From positions 124,001 to 188,000 of the forward strand of contig MU858046.1 in the NCBI GenBank assembly GCA_033297075.1: 64,000 bases of DNA, written 5' to 3'. Numbering within the stretch: position 1 is the stretch's first letter; the number at the start of each line of letters is the position of its first letter. Under the pieces are notes generated by a model. It saw nothing but the letters and a program-made list of their open reading frames with translations, ran no database searches and was not told the DNA's origin. The position numbers and the translations under genes are program-made. This document shows, in pieces, positions 23,630 through 33,500 of this stretch. The stretch is from Rhypophila decipiens. Taxonomy: Eukaryota; Ascomycota; Sordariomycetes; Sordariales; Naviculisporaceae.

Positions 23630-24687
23630 CTAATTTGTTCCAATGTTGTATGCGTCTCTCTCTATTCGTCCGAAGCACTCCCAATAAATGCACCAAACAC
23701 TACTTCCAAAGGTATCAATGTCGATTCTTCTCTTCTCAATGACCGGGACGCAGTCGATTGAACGGGTTCGACCGAACTTGTGTTAGGAGTCGTTGAGAAA
23801 TGGCACACGGCTCATTGATCTCTCGTTTAATTGGCAGATGGCCGGGCCGGTGATGGATAACACTATGCCGACAGTACGGGTGAATCTCGAGTGGGAAGCT
23901 GTGGATATTATTAGGTTGTGTTGAAGGCGAAGGGGAAGTGAGGTGTGCAATTTGGCGCTGAAAGTGGAGTCTCGACAAGGTTGTCAGGCTTTAGCACATC
24001 TCGGGAAGGCACGACCGGGGCGGTATAAATACAGTGTAAAGTCACAGTAATTACTCAGTATGTACCAGCACAATGCGCATTCGATATTGAGTATGGCCGA
24101 GAAGAATCATTAATCGATAATGCAGAAATAAATCGGGTTGAATTGGCAAGTAGTTCACAAAGAAGCGCAATCGTTGTTAGAATGTCAACTGCAGAAGGTG
24201 CATGCGGGATTCTAGGAGAGACCCCTGAGAGCGCCTGAGAGTTCTCAGAGAGGCTGCTCTGTGCTTTGCCTGCACAAATGGACAGCGCTTCCCGCCCAGA
24301 AAGACAATTGGACTGCCGGGCTCGAGTAACCGCCGGGGTTATAAGCCAATCACCAACACCATGTCGATACTAGGCACAGCATTAAGCACGCAAGAAGCAA
24401 TTAAGAATATAATTCTACAGCGAAACATGTGCGATCAAGTCCTATCTACAGAATCACATCTATGATTTAATTTCCCACCATGAAGATGGGATGAAAGTGA
24501 CAAGTCGTGTGAGTTACCATTTGCTTCTGTAGCGACCTTTGTGCTTGAACTGGTTTGAATTATGGGCAGCTAGGTTTCTATACTTTTGTAAGGGTTCGAA
24601 GCGTCAGTTCCTCGTGCTAGTTAGAGAAGAAATGGCGTACCTAGTTCCGATGCAATATTTGCTCCGGGGACCAACGCCCCCCCATGA
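23630..24687. other. Intergenic: Whi2-like promoter and GPATCH1-like 3' flank
   Basis: About 1 kb between two minus-strand genes. It probably contains the missing first exon of the Whi2-like gene, whose only nearby ATG is at 23815-23813 and is followed by a short frame. No other gene is seen. Confidence 0.45.
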
Positions 24688-26888
24688 TTAATCCTCGTCA
24701 TCACTCGCCGCAAATATATCCTTGAACAAGGAGTCATCGGCTCTGGGTGCTTCCAAAGCCTCGTTGATATTAGGATCGATCACGATCTTCTCGGTCGGTC
24801 TCGGGACCTCAGCAATGAGTTCCGCTGCGGTTGGCTGACGGGAGTTTCCTGACAGGATATCGGACACAGACCCATATCCCGGCAACGTCGAGTCTCTCCG
24901 CAGATTGTCATAGCCACCGTGTTGTGAGGCACTAGACCTGGGCTTGCTTCCGTTTGCCTCATGGTTATCGGGCTGGACATGCACAGCCTTGACGTTAAAT
25001 CTCTTACAGAGCAACCGCGTCGGATAAAAGTCTGCTACCGATCTTGTCAATGGGCCAAACATGCCCATCTTTGCGGCTTCCTCGGCTGGGTCCTGCGGTT
25101 TCGGTGGTGGCCTGGATACCAGCTGTTTCTCCCCAGCTTCCCGTGTGCTGGGAGCGGTGACAGAGGACGAAGTGGTGAAGCGGCTGGCCATGAGACCCGA
25201 CATGGGCTTGAATATCCGAGCGCAGTTGAAAAACTCGCCCGCTTCTTGCAGCCACTCGTCCGTGTTCATCTGGGCCGGTTTCGGCGGTAGAGAGGGCTTG
25301 AATCCAGCTTGGTATTCGAGATATGCTCTATACCTTGCACGTTTCGCTTCGTTGTCCGCGTACGGGGCTCCGGGGCCAGTACCTCTTGAGAGGGCTGCCA
25401 CGGCAGCGTCCTTGTCTAATCGCGGAACTCGTTCCAGCAGGTCTCGCTGGCGGTCCTCCTCGCTCAGCGAATGTCCCACGGGAAGTTCGCCCCGTGCAGG
25501 GGGTAGGTCCGTTCTACCTGTCGCAGCGGCCAGACGTTCGCGGGCGGCTGCAGACAGAAAGTCGAAAACGGACTTCCCAGGGAGCTGTTTCTCTCCGAGA
25601 AGCGCAGCACGAGCCTTGGGGTCAAGCTTTAACGCCTTGGCAGCATCCCCCGTGGAAAGAAAAGTCGACTGATCGGACTGTGATGTGCGGTTTTTGGCCG
25701 AAGCCCAGCCCGGCGGTATCTTTGGAGGTGGGTATCTGCCCCCGGAATTGACTTCAGATATTAGCTGGTCTGATTCTTTCCCAAAGACAAACCCATCCAA
25801 TGGAAGTCGTCCGTCGTGACATTTACGAACTCCAAGCGCCACTTTGTTCAAAGCCGATTGTTTGCTGGGCTTGAATACCGGTTTTGTTTTCACAGCTGGG
25901 TTTATCGCTGTTGTCGCCTTCTTTATCTTCTTTTTGTAGCCTCCTATAACCCGGTTGTACGATATTTTTGGGCCTATTTCGTAGGGATCGTCGTCGTCCG
26001 ACCCATTATCGTTCAAGATCCCGGTCCCGATTCCGCCACGGCTTTTTTCTTTGGTCTTCTTCCGCCCAGCCGTCAGAGAGAATTTGGCGCGCCCGAAGCT
26101 GGGTTGGTCGTCTTCGTCTTCGTCAGATTGGTCAGCGCTTGGGCTTTGTGCCAGGCCTAGAGGTGTTAATCTCGCAAGTCCACCATAGCCAAGTCCTTTG
26201 TGATCTGTTTTGCGGGTAAACCGAATCATAGGGACGTTCTCGGGCGCAAATAAATGCGTTTGGTTTCCGTCTCGAGAGTCAACCTGGAGTCCGAGCTGCG
26301 CCTGTCTGCGAACTTTGGGCCCTATACCCTGACCATCTTTCCAGCCCATCTTCCTCAGGAGTTTTGTGCCCATGGTCTCTCCCTGTGCCCGGAATATACC
26401 CATCAATCCACCAAGTCTGGCCGCGTCGGTCTCGGTAGATCCAAGTCCAGCGAAATCGGCACTGGTCTGCAGTTTCCTAGATTCTTCGGCTTCGGCCAAG
26501 TCCTCCTCGTCCATGAAGTCTTCGGGTCGCTGTTGGGGGGCCTTGGCGTCATCTTTTCGGCGGTTTGTGCGTGAAGATACAAAAGTGGACGGTGTCCATC
26601 CTTCCTTGGAACCGACAGTGTTAAAGTACCTGTTAGAAGGTGTTAGATGAATCGAATGGTCGTTGGTTGCCGTTCCACGTACCCAGCGCTGAAGCCGCCA
26701 GTAAAGGCGCCATGCAATCTCTTTCTCCCCCGCTCATCTCTCACTTCCTGTTTCCAGACAGGAACGTAGGAGCCATCATCCCGAACCTCTGGGTCCAGTG
26801 GGGGAAGAGGGGTGCCGAATAGGACATATGGTGATTGCCGCGCTATCAGATCAGCCTCGAATGCGGCTCGTGATCTCTTGGATGCCAT
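24688..26888 (-). CDS. G-patch domain splicing factor, GPATCH1-like
   Basis: Two exons (26888-26683 and 26629-24688; 53-nt intron) encode 715 aa. The start [18 protein letters not shown] is an ATG, and the N-terminal region [19 protein letters not shown] and [19 protein letters not shown] matches the conserved head of the GPATCH1 family. A G-patch lies at about residues 153-190 ([20 protein letters not shown]). The C-terminus has an acidic motif [12 protein letters not shown], also typical. By family knowledge G-patch proteins activate DEAH-box helicases, and GPATCH1-type proteins associate with the catalytic spliceosome in the nucleus; the partner here is inferred. The gene is divergent from the kin1 gene 2.5 kb away, and nothing in the neighbourhood is functionally linked. 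Confidence 0.9.
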
Positions 26889-29419
26889 GGAAAGGCTATC
26901 GTCGCAGTGCGCGATCTCCAAATAAAGGGTTTCGCATACAGAGGCTCATGTGCGATTCGGAGACCAGTTTCGCGGTCGAGACGAAGCTAGCGCATAATTG
27001 TTTAAGTGGTGACTTGAGGCTCCCTAAAATTGAAGCTAGGATCGCGGCAGTTCGGAACTGCCAAAAGTTACGTCGGTCCTGCTACACGTACAAAAGGGAA
27101 GGCGGTGTGAGAGTGACATTGGCCAGGGATCCCTGTGGGGTGATTCTGCCGCAATGCGGGGAATAAGCGGGATGGTCACCAAGGCACCCCTGAAAGCTGA
27201 AGGAGGGGAACCGCTTCCATGTCCCGCCCTTGGCGAGACCTCTTTTCAGTGATTAACTCTCTGGAGTCTGAAAGCTTCAACGGCCCGCCACCTGCCCGCT
27301 CAACTATGAGCTTACTTCTGATTAGGTCATTAACTAAGAGATATCAAGTGTGTAACTCCGTATGTAGGTATTAATAGGTTCAATAAATAGAAATTTCTAT
27401 ATATATAAAATGCCTGTGATTACAAGTCGAAAGACTCTCTAACTTAGTCTCCTAGGAGTTTTAAGCCTATCGAGCTGGCGGAGAGATTCCGCCATCTGGT
27501 TCAGGGACGTCATCGAGCAAACTACTCGGTATAGTACTCATACCTCAATTTGGGTAATTCCAGGAGTTGGGTGTGTCCGATAAAGTGCGATGTCTGTGTG
27601 CTAGGGCGATATCCCCGGATAACTGGATATATTCTCCCTGATAACTCGGGAGTGTCCCCCTGTTACCCCGACCAGAGCAATGATATCATTCTTGGTTTCA
27701 ATGCTCCGGCTGCCAATTGCTTGGAGCCCTTCTGCGATCGTACCTGAGGATTGACCAAGCATCTTGGTTTTGATACTATTGTCTTGGGCAGATTTTGTTA
27801 TCCGACTGAACCGGTTGAACGTGTGAATGCTCGAACGAACATCCCAATAGGCTGATAAGTCTTTTAAGATGCTGACATCGTGGGAACACAAGCGGGGGAA
27901 TGACAGTTGCTGAGCGCCAGTCAGAATCAGTAGTTAATTCCAGATTGAGGATATCATTCCCTGCCTGCAGGATGCTCCGAGATATATGCATGGGCCAGTT
28001 GATCTGCCAGAGACCCCCCTCCGACATGAAGATTTGAAGCGTCTTGTGATCTTGAGTCTGATGACAATGGGTTGAAAGTTATCATTTTTTATCACCTGAG
28101 TTGTCGACCCGGAGTCGTTACTCCACATGAATCTGGAGCAAAGGCCTGAACCTGGTTTCCCCCTTTTATGGGTGCATATCAACGAACAAGAGAATCTGTA
28201 GACCGTCGGCAATGTCCTTCTGCGGAAACAGCCAACTCAACATGAGTGGCTGATAGAGCTTGCTGACGACGAATCACCACTTGAAGATGACATCGACCGT
28301 ATTGTATTGTATTGGGATCTTGGGGATACATACAGTACCGTACCAATATTGACCTCAGTTCCAACCAACAACTGGAACATGAATAAGAGTGCCCTTCTTC
28401 TTGCACAGATTGCACGGGGGTCTCCCTGTCGAGGTCTCGCCAATTGGCTTCCTTTTGCTGCACCTCTTGACGGAGGTGCAGATGCAGCCTGGCGAGCCTG
28501 GGCTTCGTGGTCCCACGAACCTGGCCCGCTTCAGAGACAGGAGAGGGGCCAGGAGACAAAAAAGCAAACCCGCAATCCAATTCCACCCAATTGGAGTCGG
28601 CCATCGTCCCGAAACACAAGGGGGTGGATGATATCAGAAATGAGAGAAATATCCTGTAGAGTCAATCCACGCATTTCTTGTTTTCTTTTGAATATTTTGG
28701 GCGCAAGAGACTGTGTTGTTGGCGAAAAGGTAGGACACTGAATGCACTGGACGGATCGTGAACCAAAAGAAGCACCTGCAGTGACCCCCGGGCACCACCC
28801 ATACCCTGCTGCATCATTCACCTGCCCCCAATCTGGCAGGACTCGAATGTGCACTAAACCTCATCTCCATACTGCGCTGCCTGCGCCCCCCCAAAACCAC
28901 AACACCGCCATTCCCAATTCCCCAAGCTTTTCGCACATTCATTTGACGTTCCACTCCAAATCCAAACCTTGGAACCCTGCGATGCGATAGTGACATAGCA
29001 CCTCGATTCTCGCAGTCGCAGCCGCCGGCAGCTCCCCCAATCCCCAAATCGTTTTCCATTTTAATCGTTTACTCGCTCTTATCGCCGGCGTCATTCTCCC
29101 CCTTCATCTCCGCCCAGCGTCGATAGAGTGACGATTGTGTTCGTCGCCCGAGCGACCCAACGACCCGACGCCCGACCGGTCCCAATTTCAACTTTACAAA
29201 CGCCCGTCCCGACGCTATTCAGACGCTATCCTTGTTCTGCATAGCCCATCTATCCACCGGGCCCGTTTCCTTGGTGCACGCTTTAATAAGCACGTAGCAC
29301 ATCCAGCCAGCGCCCTGTGCGTACCTGTAACCTAGGTACCTCTTCCCGGGTAGCGTCCTGGTCCAATCCACCGCCGACTCCATTTCGACCCTCATTTGCG
29401 CGTCTCCTCTCCTCGTTCC
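26889..29419. other. Divergent intergenic region; possible decayed gene
   Basis: A 2.5-kb gap between the GPATCH1-like gene (minus) and kin1 (plus). The right part, about 28800-29419, is C-rich and is likely the kin1 leader. On the minus strand at 27600-28570 a few short frames contain protein-like motifs (see findings), but no intact gene can be built. Confidence 0.4.
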
Positions 29420-31954
29420 ATGGCTACGACTCTTCAACCAGGCGCCGACGTGCCCATCCGCTCGCAATCTGTCCGGACGTCGCGACGGCCTCCCACCTCA
29501 TCGCGAGGTGAACAGCCCGTCCCCCGATCCGAATCCTCTACGAGAGCTGAGTCTTCGCGTGTGCATCGTCGGAGCAGTCAGAGATCAGATTCTGGAGCAT
29601 CACCCAGACACCGCCCACCCGCCGACATGGCCTCCGCTGCCCCAAACAACCCAGGCCCGGCAAGCGATGCCCGTGACTTCTCCGACTCCAAGGTTGCCCA
29701 GCGGGCGGGTACAACCAAGCATCGCTATCGCACCGTAATCCCAGCTCCTTCTGGCAATTATGCCTTCATCAAGACGATCGGCCAGGGCAGCATGGGAAAA
29801 GTCAAGTTGGCAAAGAAGGAGGGTACCAACGAGCTGGCAAGTCCTGACCGCCCACAGACATGCCCCCAATCAGCTGCGTCTAACTGCGTCGATCTAGGTT
29901 GCTTGCAAGATTATCGAACGAGTGTCGCCCGACGACGGGCGGACGACGAGGGAGGAGAGAGAAAAGGCAGACAACGCCCGAGAAGATCGTAACGCACGGG
30001 AAGCTGCTATCGTCAGTCTGCTCAACCACCAATACATCTGCGGGCTACGAGACAATCTGCGCACCAAGTGGCACTGGTACATGCTCTTCGAATACGTCAA
30101 CGGCGGCCAAATGCTCGACTATATCATCTCTCACGGAAAGCTGAAGGAGAAACAAGCGAGGAAGTTCGCGCGGCAGATAGCGAGCGCTGTTGACTACTGC
30201 CACCGGAACAGCATTGTCCATCGGGACCTGAAGATAGAAAACATCCTGATCAGCAAGACTGGTGACATCAAGATCATCGATTTTGGTCTGAGCAACTTGT
30301 TCAGCCCCGAGGAGGATCGAAAACTCAAGACATACTGTGGTAGTCTTTACTTTGCAGCCCCAGAGCTCCTGCAGGCGAAACCCTACACCGGCCCCGAGGT
30401 CGACGTGTGGAGTTTTGGTGTCGTGCTTTTCGTCCTTGTCTGCGGCAAGGTGCCGTTTGACGACCAGTACATGCCCGCTCTTCACCAGAAAATCAAGAAG
30501 GGCGTGGTCGATTATCCCAATTGGCTCTCCAGCGGTAAGTATATGCCAGGTCCGTTTGAGTTGTCGGCACCTTTCTAATTACAGCAACAGAATGCAAACA
30601 CCTCATCTCGCGCATGTTGGTTACGGACCCGAAGCAGCGAGCCACGATGCAGGAAGTTATGAACCACCCGTGGATGCTTAAAGGCTACAACGGGCCGCCT
30701 GATAATTACCTTCCTCACCGCGAACCGCTGTCGCTGCCTTTAGATCCCGAGGTCATTCAACACATGACTGGCTTCAAATTTGGCCCAGCAGAATACATCC
30801 AAAACGAGTTGACAAAGAGGATCAAGTCGCCCAAGTACCAGGCGGCGATCAAGAGGCTGGAAAAGGAAAGGGAGCTCCCTCCGCCAGCGCCCAAGGATGT
30901 CGAGAGGAGGCGCGGTTTTGGATTTGACTTTTACAAGAGGAGAAACTCGGTCACCAGCCGGGACACGCTGACAAACACCAGCGCCGAAGGGCTCCCCATC
31001 GGCGATGATCCCCTCAATGCCTTCGACCCCATGATCTCGATCTACTATTTGGTCCGAGAAAAGCTTGAGCGTGAGAGGAAAGACCTCCAGGCGCCTCCTA
31101 AGGTGGTGGAGCCTCCGTCGCCACAGCAAAAGCAGATTCCGGTCCCTCCGTCTCCTGTGGTGCGGCCCAAGGAAAAGCACTCGCTTGCCGAGATAGTTCC
31201 TCCTCAACCTGTGCATACCGACAGCCGCAGCCGGCAGAGAACCAGGTCGCATAGCGAAGACCAGGCGAGGGAGCCGGTCAAGAACGGCCTCCTGTCGCCC
31301 GATATGATCCCGGTCAAAAAGGAAAGCACGGCGGCGGGCATCCTCCGCAGACTGAGCACGCGCGATCGGAGGAAGGAGCCGTCGACGGAGAAGCCCAGCG
31401 GGCTAATCCGAGGAAGCGTCTCGATGCGGGCCAAGTCACTTGGCCATGCGAGAAGAGAAAGCATTCAGGCGAGAAGGGCCAGACGGGAGGCTGAGGCGCG
31501 CGAGCAACAGCCGGTCAAGGAAGAGACGGATGCCGAGCTTGCGGACAGAGACAGAGACGGCGAAGCGGCCGAGACCAGTGGAGGATCCAACGATAGGCTA
31601 TCTGAAGATCCAGACCTGGTGAAGCCCGTGTTCCTCAAGGGCATATTCAGCGTCTCCACGACATCGACAAAGCCGTTACCTGAGATAAGAGCTGACATCA
31701 AGCGAGTGCTGAAGCAGCTCGGGGTTGATTTCACCGAAATCAGGGGCGGTTTCAGCTGTGCGCACTCGCCTAGCATTATCGAGGAGTCTAGACAACTGCA
31801 GCCTGTGACGGCAGATGGCGAGATCCAATTCGAGATCCTCATTGTCAAGGTGCCAATTGTTAGTCTGCACGGCGTCCAGTTCAAGAGGGTCGGAGGAAGT
31901 GCTTGGCAGTACAAGGCCATGGCCGAGCAGATTGTGAAGGAGCTGAGGCTATAG
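29420..31954 (+). CDS. kin1: Kin1/MARK/PAR-1-type serine/threonine kinase
   Basis: Three exons (29420-29836, 29898-30534, 30591-31954) encode 805 aa. The first intron is GC-AG: donor GCAAGT, branch CTAAC, acceptor CTAG. No GT donor keeps the kinase frame there. The kinase domain starts near residue 114: glycine loop GQGSMG (121-126), VACK lysine 143, HRD 247-249, DFG 267-269, LKTYCGS with the expected LKB1-type activation threonine (284), and AAPE. The C-terminus carries a KA1 domain ([15 protein letters not shown]...[13 protein letters not shown]) that binds anionic lipids. By family knowledge fungal Kin1 works in cell polarity, septation and wall integrity at the cortex. The N-terminal 110 residues and the linker are Ser/Arg-rich and disordered. 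The protein looks full length; the ATG gives a Ser/Thr-rich start and a purine-poor leader. Confidence 0.94.
29837..29897 (+). other. GC-AG intron in kin1
   Basis: Sixty-one nucleotides beginning GCAAGT and ending ATCTAG, with CTAAC 14 nt before the acceptor region. Splicing here joins NEL to VACKII, restoring the beta-3 strand and catalytic lysine of the kinase in frame. The nearby GT (AAGTCC) would shift the frame. Confidence 0.88.
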
Positions 31955-33500
31955 GGAGCTGGAGGTAGTCGACATGAAACGCCCGCCCAGAGAGGGTGCG
32001 TGGTGGTTGTAGGGAAGCCGCGGCGTGAAAGCCAAGTTGATCGGGGCTTGAAGCAACTGCATGCTTGGATGGCGAGGATCGATATGGTTCCCCGGAAGGA
32101 TTAGCACTTGTGAGGGAGGGTGGCGCGTCTTTTTTGTTGTGGAAAGGTAGCAACAAAATTGTAATTCATGGAGATATACTTTGCTTTCCTTTTCGTTCCG
32201 TTTCTCTTTTTTCCCTTGCACAAAAGAGCTTACTTTCGCTGGGGTGTGCTTGTCTATTCATTGCGATCACATGGTTACCTACCTGCACTTGTTTGGCATG
32301 AAAGGAATTTAGGAAACGGGCTTCTCGTCGAGGAAAGACAGGATGTAAAGTTTTGCTTTTCTTTTTGCTTTTCTGGAGCTGCAGGGCCAAGCGATTGCGA
32401 TTTCTTTCCTCTTTCTTGGCTTCATTCATACTTGTTACACTTTCGTTCCATACCTGCATGCCCGCCTGCTATGAACCCCATCTTCTTCGCTTCTTGTCTT
32501 TTTGGGACTGATTGATGTGTCGGTTTCGCGGCTTCGTTTCAACTTTGCAGCTATCTTACATATCGCAGCGGTGGTAATATTTTACTGTGCTTCCCCCCCC
32601 TTGTTTTTTAATATCTTTTCAGAGTTGGAGGGGACATCATTCGTTTTCACAGCAGCATAGCCATGGAAGAGCAGAACAGAGCGGACAGAGCAGGGTTATT
32701 TCTAGGTAGCAAAAATGAGATGAATTGGTACATGGGTTTTCTGCAGATGAGGACGCAACGCTTATGGGAACGACTGACGAGATGGTGAATCACGTCGTCG
32801 GTTTCTTGGGTGGCTGTTTTGAGGTTATTTAGAGTTCTGGGACAGGAAGAAGGCAAAAGCGTCAGGTATTTTGATGATTGCTTCTTAACAAGTGAGTGAG
32901 TGATCCTGTTGCTCGAACAAGAGTCTTGAGCTTCTTCTAGCTATACCTCGCAATTCTTTCATCCGAACATTGACAAGAGTTTTCTTTTACCAGAATCGAA
33001 CGAACTTACATGTCAGAGTAGGTCTCATTTTCCGACAGTTTAGGAATACCACAATAAAGCTCGATTGCCACCCCAAACTCAGGTATTCTTAAGTAAATTC
33101 TTTGCGAATAAAGTCTAGGTCCTGTGGATGGACAGCGCCAGTAACTAACCATTAGTATGGCTCCTTTACCATCCCAGTAAACTCTCGTATAGCAGAAAAT
33201 CTGTGGTTTTTGTCCGGTCGGTCAAGCCATTTCACAATGGGATGAAAGTTCTCACAAGGTACCTTAGCTACCGATCAGTTCGGAGATTTTTCGACATTGT
33301 CCTTCGACTTCATAGCATGCTGGGCACCTCAGTTAAAGCTACTTTAAACACCTCTCACACTCACTCTCCCTTGACGGCCTCTCTACTTCTTTACACACGC
33401 CAATAAGGCAGGCCAACAACGCCTCTCTCTCGATTTCTTGAGATACGCGCTTTCTCAGCTTTTCCAGCTTTCCCTCAGGACCTACCAACGGACCAAGAGA
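31955..33500. other. Intergenic: kin1 3' flank and promoter of the next gene
   Basis: Plus-strand genes on both sides. The first part is T-rich and likely the kin1 3' untranslated region. The region near 33300-33500 is C/T-rich and likely the leader of the RNase H-like gene. No other feature is seen. Confidence 0.5.

Noticed and set aside
33438..33500. 21-residue extension of the RNase H-like protein
   Set aside because: The frame starts at TTG; the first ATG is at 33501 with a favourable purine at -3.
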